From: Congeria kusceri
Lineage: Eukaryota > Mollusca > Bivalvia > Myida > Dreissenidae
Reading direction: 5' to 3'
DNA: 64,000 bases
NCBI GenBank assembly: GCA_027627225.1
Contig: CM051034.1
Location: 19,652,480 to 19,716,479 of the forward strand
The notes beneath the pieces were generated by a model. The model worked only from the letters and a program-made list of their open reading frames with translations. It had not been told where the DNA came from and made no database searches. The position numbers were made by a program, and so were the translations under genes. Positions 9,500-19,701 of this stretch are shown in pieces. Position 1 is the first letter of the stretch. Each line of letters begins with the position of its first letter.

Positions 9500-12400
9500 C
9501 GGCTGCATTGTTGCCGTATCATTGTGTTTTCACATTGGTGACAGCAGCGCCCAAGGTGAGTGTTGACTTTGACATTTCAACAATTAGTTTTTATTGATAC
9601 TTTATTACTTAATGCTGTGAGCACTATGGTATCATTATCACGTGCCATAAATAAAGGGCATTGTGCTGGTAATAAAATGTCTATGGTATCATTATCACGT
9701 GCCATAAATAAAGGGCATTGTGCTGGTAATAAAATGTCTATGGTATCATTATCACGTGCCATAAATAAAGGGCATTGTGCTGGTAATAAAATGTCTATGG
9801 TATCATTATCACGTGCCATAAATAAAGGGCATTGTGCTGGTAATAAAATGTCTATGGTATCATTATCACGTGCCATAAATAAAGGGCATTGTGCTGGTAA
9901 TAAAATGTCTATGGTATCATTATCACGTGCCATAAATAAAGGGCATTGTGCTGGTAATAAAATGTCTATGGTATCATTATCACGTGCCATAAATAAAGGG
10001 CATTGTGCTGGTAATAAAATGTCTATGGTATCATTATCACGTGCCATAAATAAAGGGCATTGTGCTGGTAATAAAATGTCTATGGTATCATTATCACGTG
10101 CCATAAATAAAGGGCATTGTGCTGGTAATAAGATGTCTATGGTATCATTATCACGTGCCATAAATAAAGGGCATTGTGCTGGTAATAAAATGTCTATGGT
10201 ATCATTATCACGTGCCATAAATAAAGGGCATTGTGCTGTTAATAAAATGTCTATGGTATCATTATCACGTGCCATAAATAAAGGGCATTGTGCTGGTAAT
10301 AAAATGTCTATGGTATCATTATCACGTGCCATAAATAAAGGGCATTGTGCTGGTAATAAAATGTCTCTCCTGCTGATGCAGCTGGATTTTTACTTCGTGT
10401 ATATTTGAACAGCTTCATTTTGACTCATATGTGCTGCTATTATCTATTGATTGTAGGTAAAACGATGTTTTCCAAAGTCTCCAACTTGCTACTCGTGACG
10501 TTCTTTGGCACGGGGTTCACTCAGTGGAACCAATACTGGCCAGGATTTCCTGTATATCCCAATAATCCTGTATATCCAACTAATCCTGTATATCCCAATA
10601 ATCCTGTATATCCCAATAATCCTGTATATCTCAATAATCCTGTATATCCAACTAATCCTGTATATCCAACTAATCCTGTATATCCCAATAATCCTGTATA
10701 TCCCAATAATCCTGTATATCCCAATAATCCTGAATATCCAAACAATCCTGTATATCCTGATAAATGTTCCGGGATGAAATGTCCTCCGATCTATTGCACC
10801 AATGATCAATACACGCCGCCGGGTAAATGCTGTCCAGAGTGCAAACCAGGTATTGACTTTAATATATGATTTAATTCCATCGTAACGAATATAAGTTATA
10901 TGTTATAAAACATGCCTACACTAAGTAGAACGTGCATTGTGTTGTGAAAAAACATATGTATTTTATTGCATTATTATTTAATGTTTGCATATAATACATA
11001 ACGGAAAGTTTAGTACAACGCGCATTGTGACGTAACATTGTATGAGTCCTTCCAGAATTATTTGGCATTTGCATAACTGATTTAATGTGCGAACCCTGTG
11101 TTTGATTTCCCACAGATCCATGTAAGGGTGTATATTGGCCAACACTTTACTGCACCGGTCAATACAAGCCCCCAGACGAATGTTGTCCGGTGTGCCCGAA
11201 AGGTACAAACGGTTAGTTGTTGGTTTTAGTTGATCGTGTTGCAATAAAACGCGCTATTCTGTAAGTAGTTTGCTACATATCAGCAATCATAAAAAGCATG
11301 TAAGGTCATTTTACATTTAATAAAACGAATAAGTGTCACCGAGCATGGAACTGCTCATGAGCGATTAATTAATTCTTAATTATGTTATCTGCTTTGCGAG
11401 GGTACTAACAATGATATACATGTCTACGCACGTGCTACCAGCCATATATGTAGTATACATGCATGCACAATTAAGTCAGTGCAACGAAATAATTCAAATA
11501 GTACGTAATTACTAGGAGTATGAATTATTGTTACACGTAACTCATGTATATTATTCCAGAACAGTATTTTTTGTTTAAGTCATTTTATTAACATTTAAAT
11601 TAAACATATCAACCTGAAACATGCACACTATTTTCTTTTATTCCGCATCTGAGATCTGTATTTGCATATACATTGCTACCCTTACTAAAGTTAATCAGAA
11701 AGGAATTAATGAAATGTAGTTTATTTGATATCTCTGATGTTTGCAGCATTTGACCATACGCTGAGAGCTACATCATTATACGTTACCGTTTTTATGACTG
11801 CTTTGAATGATGGCAACTGTTGTAATTGCTGATACGATGTTTAAATCTTGTTTTTTTTTTACAGATAAATGTTATGGGGTGATTTGTCCACAAATTTACT
11901 GTGCTGACCCATACAAACCAGATGGTGAATGTTGTCCTGTGTGTCCAAAAGGTACACACGTTTAGTTGTTGTTTTTAGTGGATCGCGTTGCAATAAAACA
12001 CGCTATTCTGTAAGTAATTTGCTACATATTAGCAATCACCATCATTTAAGGTCATTTTGCATTTAATAAAACGAATAAGTGTCACCGAGCATGGTAGTGC
12101 TCATGAGTAGTTAATTAATTCTTAATTATTTTATCTGCTTTGCGAGGGTACTAACAATGATATACATGTCTACGCACGTGTTACTAGCCATATATGTAGC
12201 ATATATGCATGCACAATTCAGTCAATGCCGCGAAAGAATTCAAATAGTACATAATTACTAGGAGTATGAATTATTATTACACGTAACACATGTATATTAT
12301 TACAGAACAGTATTTTTTGTTTAAGCCATTTTATCAACATTTAAATTAAACATATCAACCTGAAACATGCACACTACTTTTTTTATTCCGAATATGAGAC

Positions 12401-15400
12401 CTGTATTTGCATATACATCGCTACCGTAAAAAAGGTTAATCAGAAAGGAATTAATGAAATGTAGTTTATTTGATATCTCTGATGTTTGCAACATTTGACC
12501 TTACTCTGAGAGCTACACCATTCTACGTTATCGTTTTTATGACTGCTTTGAATGATGGCAAATGTTGTAATTGCTGATACGATGTTTAAATCTCGTATTT
12601 TCTACAGATAAATGTTATGGGGTGATTTGTCCACAAATTTACTGTGCTGACCCATACAAACCAGATAGTGAATGTTGTCCTGTGTGTCCAAAAGGTACAA
12701 ACGTTTAGTTGTTGGTTTCGGTTCATCGTGTTGCAATAAAACACGCTATTCTGTAAGTAGTTTTCTACATATTAGCAATCACCAAAGCATTTATGGTCAT
12801 TTTGCATTTAATAAAACGAGTAAGTGTCACCGAGCATGGTAGTGCTCATGAGTAGTTAATTCATTCTTAATTATTTGATCTGCTTTGCGAGGGTACTAAC
12901 AATGATATACATGTCTACGCACGTGTTACTAGCCATATATGTACAATACATGCATGCACAATTCAGTCAATGCCGCGAAAGAATTCAAATAGTACATAAT
13001 TACTAGGAGTATGGATAGTTATTACACGAAGCACATGTATATTATTACAGAACGGTATTTTCTGTTTAAGTCATTTTATTAACATTTAAATAAAACATAT
13101 CAACCTGAAACATGCACACTATTTTGTTTTATTCCGCATATGAGACCTGTATTTGTATATACACTGCTACCCTTACATAAGTTAATCAGTAAGGAATTAA
13201 TGAAATTTAGTTTATTTGATTTCTCTGATGTCAGCAACATTTGACCTCACGCTGAGAGCTGCAACATTATCCGTTACCGTTTTAATGACTGCTTTGAATG
13301 ATGGCTAATGTTGTAATTGCTGATACGATGTTTAAATCTCGTCTTTTCTACATATAAATGTTATGGGGTGATTTGTCCACAAATTTACTTTGCTGACCCA
13401 TACAAACCAGATGGTGAATGTTGTCCTGTGTGTCCGCAAGGTACAAACGTTAAGTTGGTGGTTTTAGTTTATCCTCTTGCAATAAATACACGCTATTGTG
13501 TAAGTAGTTTGCTACATATCACCAATAACTAAAGCATTTAAGGTCATTTTACATTTAATTAAACGAATAAGTGTCACCGAGCATGGTAGTGCAAACCAGA
13601 TGGTGAATGTTGTCCCGTCCGTCGGAAAGGTATTAAAATTTCAGTGTAAAATATTTAATGATATTCAAGCATGCTGATTGCAGCGACCTGGAGGATTTAA
13701 TTAATATAATTGCATCCTTTTTTGGACCGCTGGATGAAACATGTAGTGTAATATCCCCTGTGAACTGGCGTGCGACCTTTAAAAATATATTAGGAACATA
13801 CTTTGAATACTTATTTATCGTATGTTTAGAATTGAGCATTGTTGTACCACTGATTTACGCAAATTTATGAGGTGCGGTCCATATTTTTGAAATTGTAGAT
13901 ACTTGTGCAAAAATGTCATGCATCGCAGTAAATCTGTCCTAGTCAGTACACGCCGCCTGATGAATGATGCCCTGTGTGCCCTTAAGACTTTAATATAATT
14001 CAGTTGTACTCGTATATCTCGTTTTATAGATGCAATATGCGCTATAGAAAACATGCATGTATAACTCAGATAATCATTACTGACATTTCAAGTTGCCATT
14101 GTTATAAATAAAGAAATGCAACAATTTCCATTTATTTCCATTTGATACGTACTAACTTTTGTTGAGTGTAATTATTTTAATGTTTCGTGTGATCCCTGCT
14201 TACTAGAAACGCGATTTGTTTTCGAAATCGCCATGACTGGTCAGAACGTATCGTTTTATTCATATTTTGTTCCAAACCTGGATCAGATTATTAATACTGG
14301 CGTCCAAAATAATTTTAGACACAACCGACGCATGGTTTCTATAATTATGTGTTATGTTGGTACTTAAAAACAAACTAACACGATACTAGGAAAACGAGGT
14401 TAGTCCAGAGAAATGTTACTTGTGTCGTAAATGCGCATTTTACCACACATTTATCGCGTTTTGTGATCTGAATATCCAGTAAACACTTTCCATTAATTCC
14501 GTTTTTGTGTCACACGATAATGTTCGCCCGTTTATTACTGATTTAAACTAACGCTAATCACGCCATCTTTAAACTTGACACGTCTAAATATAGGCCTATG
14601 TGTACACACTAAATGGTCATGCCGGTAAAAGGTAAAATGTCCATTGGTGCGTTATAATTGGAAGTGGAAATACTTGATGCTGAATATTAAATGTAACATT
14701 AGTGGATCGACGTTAGTTAGCATTAAGTAAGACTTTTGAGGTAAAGTATACACTGTTCACTTTATACAATGTTGTTGGTTTTGTTCTAGCTTACGACGCT
14801 TTGCATAATATGTTGACGTAAATTTTCACTCCATTTATGGATTCAGCTACTTAATTTTGATATAACAGTGTTAATACCTTATAGTAGTGTACATCTATTT
14901 GTGTGTCTATCGAAGTGCATTCAAGAACAGCTTTTTCATTTATGAAAATTGAGGGAGGACATCTAACCAACAGAACCGCCGTAGCAAATGATTCTGGGCG
15001 GAACTTCAAAAACAATTAGTACCTAACATCTAAAGGACTTATTCGGATAAATATTTAGTACAAAGCCGTGTTAGATTCGAAATAATACTTTTACGTCATA
15101 TATTGTCGTCGAATAACTCGCACACTCTTTTTTTAAATTCTACATTTGAGATCTTTATTTTATATGCGTTGAAACACTTATATTTTATCAGAAAGGGATG
15201 TAGGAAACATAGTTTATTTAATATATCTGATGTTTTCAAAATTTGACCTCACGCTGAACTCTACAACATTATCCAGCATGACTGGTATGAGCGATGGCTA
15301 TTTTTTTAATTGCTGAAACGATCTTTAAATGTCGTCTTTCTTACAAATAAATGTTATGGGGTGAATTGTCCACCAGTTTACTGTGATAACCCATACAAAC

Positions 15401-17413
15401 CAGATGGTGAATGTTGTCCCGTGTGTCCCAAAGGTATTAAAATTTCAGTGTAAAATATTTAGTGATTGTCAAGCATGCTGATTGCAGCGACCACGTTGGG
15501 TTTATTACGATTGCATTAAGATTGATTACGATTACATATATACACATGTACTATGTTTTGAGTAAACAACTCAATGACACATTCTGATTATACATGTGCT
15601 TTACCTAGGGGTTTGCATTTTTTTAATCTAGACCGCTGGATGGAACATGTAGTGTAATATCCAATGTAACCTGAAGTTCGACCTTTACAAATATATTAGA
15701 AACATACTCTGAATACCTATATATTGCATGTTTAGATTGGAGCGTTGTTTTTCAACTGTTTTACGCATGAGATATGGTTGATATTTTTAACTTCTCGATA
15801 CATGTGCAAAATGTCTTAATGTGCATCGCAATAATTTGTCATAGTCAGTATACGCGGCCAGATAAATATTGCCCTGTGTGCTCTAAATGGTTTTATATGT
15901 TTCAGTTCTTCTCTTCTATCTCGTTGCTTACATGCAATGTACGCTTTAGAAAATATGCATGCTGCTCATATAAGTCAATGCTGCGAAATAAGTCAAATAG
16001 TACATAATTACTAGCAGTATGATTTATTATTACACGTAACACATGTATATTATTACAGTGCAGTATTTGCTTTGTCTAATTCATTTTAATTACAATTTTA
16101 ATTAAAGAAATCAGCCTGAAACGTGCGCACTCGTTTTTATTCCGCTTTTTAGACCTGCACGTTTCATATGGTCAGCAAATGATTAATGAAAAGTAGTTCA
16201 TTTCATATATCTGATGTCTGCAAAATGTGATCTCACGCTGAACGCTACAATATTATACCCTATGACTGGCTTTAATGATGGCGCATTTGTTTAATCGCTG
16301 ATACGATGTTTAAATCTCGTTTTTCCTACAGATAAATGTCATGGGGTGTATTGTCTACCAATTTACTGCGCTGACCAATACAAACCAGATGGTGAATGTT
16401 GTCCCGTGTGTCCGAAAGGTATTAAAATTTCAGTGTAATTTATTAAATTATTTTTAAGCATGCTGATTGCAGCGTCCATATTGCGCACGTGTTTCTAGAA
16501 ACATATGTGGTACTGATTCATGCACAATTAAGTCAACGCCGCGAAATAATTGAAATAGTACATAATTACTGGCAGTATGGTTTATTATAACAAGTAACAC
16601 ATGTATATTATTACAGAACATTAATTGCTTTGTCTAATTCATTTTAATTACGATTTAAATTAAACATATCATTCTTGAACGTGCACACTCTTTTCTTTAT
16701 TTCTGAATTGGAGACCTATACTTTTATATGCATTGATACTCTTACATAATATAATCTATAAGGGATTAATGAAACTTAGATCATTTGATATCTCTGATGT
16801 TTGCAACATTATACCTCACGCTAATCGCTACAACATTATACGGTATGACTGGTTTGAATGATGGCGTATGTTTTGATTGTTGGTACGATGTTTAAATCTC
16901 GTCTTTCCTACAGATAAATGTTATGGGGTGATTTGTCCACAAATTTACTGTGCTGACCCATACAAACCAGATGGTGAATGTTGTCCCTTGTGTCAGAGAG
17001 GTATTCAAATTTCAGTGTAAAGTATTTAATGATTTTCAAGCATGCTGATTGCAGCGACCACGTTGGTTTAATTACGATTGCATTAAGATGGATTGCGATT
17101 ACATATAGAAGGATTGCGATTACATATATACTATGTTGTCAGTAAACAACTCTAACACAAACTCCGATTCCCTGCAACATTTAAACATATATTAGGAACA
17201 TAGTTTGAATACATGTATACCGCATGTTTAGATTTGAGCTTTGTTTTACAACTGCAATAGGTATATTTAAGAGGTTTATTCCATATTTTGGAAATTCTAG
17301 ATACATGTGCAAAAATTCCCTGCATCGCAGTAATCTGTCCTAGTCAGTACACGCTGCCAGGAGAATGTTGCCCTGTGTGCCCTGATGCCCTTAAGGGTTA
17401 TACTATGTTTTAG
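9492..17413 (+). CDS. Secreted protein with Tyr/Pro hexapeptide repeats and tandem half-vWFC Cys modules (multi-exon)
   Basis: Predicted structure: noncoding exon 1 ends at 9555. Exon 2 (10457-10849) has the ATG at 10465. Then come symmetric 87-bp phase 1-1 exons at 11116-11202, 11865-11951, 12608-12694, 16332-16418 and 16914-17000, with a possible terminal exon 17324-17413 ending in TAG. The product starts with a hydrophobic signal peptide (MFSKVSNLLLVTFFGTGFTQ), then 11 VYPNNP-like hexapeptides. Each following exon gives one Cys module of the form CxxxxC, C and CCPxCPKG, like the C-terminal half of a vWFC domain. Each joins in frame as G|AT to give Asp. It is likely extracellular. Tyr/Pro-rich repeats after a signal peptide recall byssal or other matrix proteins, but I cannot name an orthologue. 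The alternative 3' end continues to 18604-19103. Confidence 0.75.
9556..10456 (+). other. Intron 1 of the Cys-module gene
   Basis: It begins GTGAGT after CCCAAG and ends ATTGATTGTAG before GTAAAACGATG. Of its 901 bp, 741 bp are the 57-bp minisatellite. Confidence 0.6.
9626..10366 (+). repeat. 57-bp minisatellite, 13 tandem copies
   Basis: Thirteen head-to-tail copies of a 57-bp unit with no length change. The only visible differences are one A-to-G in copy 9 (AATAAG at about 10132) and one G-to-T in copy 11 (CTGTTAAT near 10238). Each unit has a perfect palindromic E-box CACGTG and AATAAA motifs. Because 57 is divisible by 3 and no stop occurs, both strands stay open (282 and 251 codons), but I judge it noncoding: it sits inside a well-delimited intron upstream of the signal-peptide ATG. 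Confidence 0.97.
10457..10849 (+). CDS. Exon 2: signal peptide, hexapeptide repeats, first Cys module
   Basis: The acceptor TTGATTGTAG|GTAAAACG is followed at once by ATG (10465-10467). I chose this ATG over the upstream one at 10405 because 10405 lies before the acceptor and the signal peptide starts at 10465. Residues 1-20 are hydrophobic. Residues 30-95 are hexapeptides, and residues 97-128 are the Cys module CSGMKC, IYC, GKCCPEC. The donor CCAG|GTATTG leaves phase 1. The repeats are tyrosine- and proline-rich with no Lys, unlike typical Lys-rich mussel foot proteins. Confidence 0.8.
10552..10767 (+). repeat. 18-bp coding repeat (VYPNNP hexapeptide), 11 copies plus one partial
   Basis: Eleven full 18-bp units run from 10552 to 10749, then VYPDKC. 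Variants are VYPNNP (6 copies), VYPTNP (3), VYLNNP (1) and EYPNNP (1). The 18-bp period preserves the frame, so copy-number change would alter protein length without breaking it. Confidence 0.95.
11116..11202 (+). CDS. Exon 3: Cys module, 87 bp, phase 1-1
   Basis: Acceptor TTTCCCACAG|ATCC, donor CCGAAAG|GTACAA. It encodes DPCKGVYWPTLYC then PPDECCPVCPK. Compared with the other modules the second Cys (C-x4-C) is replaced by Trp, so it has one Cys fewer and may pair differently. Confidence 0.75.
11865..11951 (+). CDS. Exon 4: Cys module, 87 bp, phase 1-1
   Basis: A poly-T tract and ACAG precede ATAAATGTTATGG, and the donor is CCAAAAG|GTACAC. It encodes DKCYGVICPQIYCAD then GECCPVCPK, with all six Cys present. 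It is preceded and followed by introns of about 660 bp that closely resemble each other. Confidence 0.8.
12608..12694 (+). CDS. Exon 5: Cys module, 87 bp, phase 1-1
   Basis: Acceptor TTTTCTACAG, donor CCAAAAG|GTACAA. It differs from exon 4 by one base (GAT GGT to GAT AGT, Gly to Ser). It sits in the same duplicated unit as exon 4, 743 bp downstream. Confidence 0.8.
13354..13440 (+). pseudogene. Exon 6 copy with destroyed acceptor and lost Cys
   Basis: It is in the same register as exons 4 and 5, 746 bp downstream, but the acceptor dinucleotide AG is AT at 13352-13353. The third Cys codon is TTT (Phe). The donor GTACAA remains. It is probably skipped, and because the exon length is a multiple of 3, skipping keeps the frame. 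Confidence 0.75.
13592..13629 (+). pseudogene. 3' fragment of a Cys-module exon at a recombination junction
   Basis: The early part of the duplicated intron (ending CGAGCATGGTAGTGC) jumps directly into the exon's second half (AAACCAGATGGTGAATGTTG) and its following GTATTAAAATTTCAG intron start. The last Cys codon has become CGT. This looks like an unequal crossover scar and has no acceptor. Confidence 0.7.
13925..13987 (+). pseudogene. Half-module copy Y1 (SQYTPP type), frameshifted
   Basis: CATCGCAG is followed by TAAATCTGTCC with one extra A relative to copy Y3. A TGA replaces the Cys of GECC. It is a dead relative of 17324-17413. Confidence 0.6.
13988..15346. other. Long intronic stretch between module copies
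   Basis: From about 15130 onward it resembles the introns preceding the other modules. 14000-15120 shows no feature I can support. Confidence 0.5.
15347..15433 (+). pseudogene. Exon 7 copy, all Cys intact but acceptor AA instead of AG
   Basis: It encodes DKCYGVNCPPVYCDN then GECCPVCPK with a good donor CAAAG|GTATTA. The acceptor reads TTACAA (AA at 15345-15346). The coding part is clean, so the splice loss is recent, or is a sequencing or allelic difference. Confidence 0.65.
15830..15896 (+). pseudogene. Half-module copy Y2, acceptor lost
   Basis: It is related to 13925-13987 and 17324-17390. CGCAATAATTTG replaces CGCAG|TAATCTG, and one Cys of the CC pair is Tyr (AAATATTGC). Confidence 0.55.
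16332..16418 (+). CDS. Exon 8: Cys module, 87 bp, phase 1-1
   Basis: Acceptor TTCCTACAG, donor CCGAAAG|GTATTA. It encodes DKCHGVYCLPIYCADQ then GECCPVCPK, with all six Cys present. Its introns belong to the GTATTAAAATTTCAGTGTAA subtype shared with exons 7 and 9. Confidence 0.75.
16914..17000 (+). CDS. Exon 9: Cys module, 87 bp, phase 1-1
   Basis: Acceptor TTCCTACAG, donor CAGAGAG|GTATTC. The first about 70 bp are identical to exon 4 although the flanking introns differ; the last part encodes CCPLCQRG. All six Cys are kept. Confidence 0.75.
17324..17413 (+). CDS. Possible terminal exon (half-module Y3)
   Basis: After CTGCATCGCAG the phase-1 reading gives VICPSQYTLPGECCPVCPD then ALKGYTMF and TAG at 17411-17413. 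It is the only one of three Y copies with both acceptor and frame intact. It could be a real last exon or an unused relic; the acceptor has no strong pyrimidine tract. Confidence 0.4.
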   Translation: MAVICPSQYTLPGECCPVCPDALKGYTMF

Positions 17414-18221
17414 TTGTACTCATATATCTCGTTCAATACATGCAATATACGATATATATATAATATGCATGCTTCTAATATTTATGATCATGTCGTATCA
17501 AAACGTGCAAACTGAACTCGATTTTATATTACATACTATTTCATAAAACATGTAGACGTTTTATGATATTTTCTCTTAACAATTGTAGATAAGATTGTAT
17601 AGTAAATAATACGTTAACAGTTTTATTTCATAGCAATAAGTGAACAGGTTACTGTATGATCAATACAAACACCTTTAAAGCCGCAGTCCATGGAATATAA
17701 TTCCATACATCTTAAATTGGTCATTGTTCTAACGAACGTAAATGACATTTATTCGACTGAAAACTGTTTCTTATTTTACGGAAAGCATTTTATAATGTCT
17801 ATGTACAAAAACGCTTGGTACGAACGGAATATACACTAATGTGCACGCTGGTTTACTCCAGAGGCATCACCAGCTATCGCATACAGAAATTATGCGATAA
17901 AACATTTACCAAAACCTCATTATTTTACCGATTTCAATGCGGTTTTTTGTATTTTTGATCGATAAGATGTCCATTAGAAACGATTTCTACAAAGTGTTAT
18001 TTTTATTACTTATTTTTGGACTGCTGCTTTAACACCGGTCCATCGTCTGTTAAATGGAGAATATCTACTTCAGATAGAAATGTGTTGTCAGTTACCTGAT
18101 AATAGTACATAATAATGTCACTGTTTTGTCATACTAACAAGGGTATGTAATCTACAAACTAATGCTATGATTAGTTATAATCATACATTAATATAACTTT
18201 GTTTCGTACATATTTGGATAG
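17414..18221. other. Intronic or intergenic AT-rich DNA
   Basis: No feature is supported. A possible short exon at 18222-18276 (GNPYDGNSG in phase 1 after TTTGGATAG) is too weak to call. Confidence 0.4.
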
Positions 18222-18603
18222 GAAACCCTTATGATGGAAACAGTGGGTTGTACCGGAAAAGGCTGCGGTGGTTACGGTCAGTAATATTCTTCAACCGTGT
18301 TATTGCATAATTATGATGTTTTTTGGAAACGATTCTATTAGTAGTGTATACTTTAATAGAAAACGTCAAACTTTATTGGTGCTAGTATTTCAGTTAAATG
18401 CATTCAGTTATTTATGTATTATCAATTCATTGATTCCGAACTTAACCATATGTTTATGAGTACTTTATTAATCGTTATAGGTATGTTGACAGTACAACAG
18501 TAAGAAATGGATCGTGAATATATAGCTAGATAAGTTGTCGACATTTCAATGCCATGAAACAAACACCAATCAATTGTACTATATTGCTCACGTCGTATTC
18601 CAG

Positions 18604-18720
18604 GTAAATCGTGCACATATAAGAGAAAGGTATATGACAATGGCTCGGTCTTCAAAGACGATTGCAATACGTGCTTCTGCTTCTTCGGAAATGTGGATTG
18701 TGGAGACAGGGATTGTGGAG
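18604..18720 (+). CDS. Exon with vWFC N-half-like Cys pattern, 117 bp, phase 1-1
   Basis: The acceptor CGTATTCCAG is followed by phase-1 GKSCTYKRKVYDNG, then DDCNTCFCFFGNVDC and RDCG. The pattern C ... CxxCxC, G-x-V-x-C, C is the N-terminal half of a vWFC or pacifastin-like fold, complementing the C-half modules upstream. The donor GGAG|GTCGGA is weak but preserves phase 1. It may be a downstream exon of the same gene or part of a second, related gene. Confidence 0.5.
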
Positions 18721-19020
18721 GTCGGATTTTATATAGTTATTATGTTTGCGTTTTAAAGATGCGATTATATCTTCCGAACAACGTGTTTAACACTTTGATC
18801 GATCCCATCTGAATGCACACAACACGCGTCTGTATTTGTCAAGATCAGCCATTGTGGAACAAACGTTAGATGTTCAGATTAATTGGCTAGATAAGGAATG
18901 AGACTTCAGATGAGATGGATCATAAATAAATAATACTTTATTGAAAATATAATTAGATATACAACGCACCCACTTCCATTTACCACATTGAAAATGAAGC
19001 TTAGTCGTGTATCCTTGTAG

Positions 19021-19103
19021 GGAAAGGGAAGCCAGGTGGATACGATCCCTACGATCCATATGATCCCTACGATCCATACGATCCCTATAATCCCCCGAAA
19101 TAT
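19021..19103 (+). CDS. Exon with YDP repeats
   Basis: The acceptor ATCCTTGTAG is followed by phase-1 GKGKPGGYDPYDPYDP and further YDP units to NPPKY, with a strong donor TAT|GTAAGT. Reading past the donor reaches TGA after nine codons. The Lys-Pro-Gly then Tyr/Asp/Pro composition recalls repeats reported for freshwater mussel foot protein 1, but that is recollection and no alignment was run. Confidence 0.45.
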
Positions 19104-19701
19104 GTAAGTAAACAAATTGCAGAATATATATGAATTGCGATAATTGCCGAATTCGACCGCGTTTTTGTGTTAACACGGGCTACTAGTATGATACGGAAAA
19201 AGAAGCGAATACTGTTTCCTGTATTTGATTGTTAAATACAGTATATATTGATGACAGAAAAATGATAGGTATATAATAAATACATGTATAGCAGCGTACA
19301 TATTGAGTGACATCAACATGTAACTAAAACTAAAATTAAATTCGTCGTTGGGCCTTGACAATACATACTTTTATATCGACGCAAATCAACACGTTTGTAA
19401 TAAAAGTATTATCTTGTCGTGTCATATATATCGGGTATCGTTTCTCCATCGTGTGCAAGTTATTTGCTCTGTACAGTTCAATAATTGCTATTGTAGAACG
19501 GTGTTTTTTAATGGAATATCAACTTGACTTGCGTTTATATTTTGTAATTCTTTGTATCAATATTTTGTGTGTAGGTGTAAACGTTTTAGTGGCAAGACTC
19601 AGTGACAACAAGGTGACAAGGGAATGACATGAAATAGATGACATGGATCCGGAGACGAGCGGCTAGTTATAATACTGAAATTGTTTGCCTATGTTGACAG
19701 T

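Noticed and set aside
9626..10366. CRISPR-like regular array
   Set aside because: The genome is eukaryotic, there are no variable spacers, and the whole unit repeats.
9560..10408. 282-codon plus-strand and 251-codon minus-strand ORFs with repeated 19-residue units
   Set aside because: They exist only because a 57-bp stop-free unit is tandemly repeated; the region is an intron between good splice sites upstream of the signal-peptide ATG.
10489..10809. Overlapping ORFs in other frames of the hexapeptide repeat
   Set aside because: Shadows of the 18-bp repeat; only the frame starting at 10465 has a signal peptide and the Cys module.
18222..18276. Short exon encoding GNPYDGNSG
   Set aside because: The acceptor is weak, the donor shifts phase and the rest of the peptide is uninformative.
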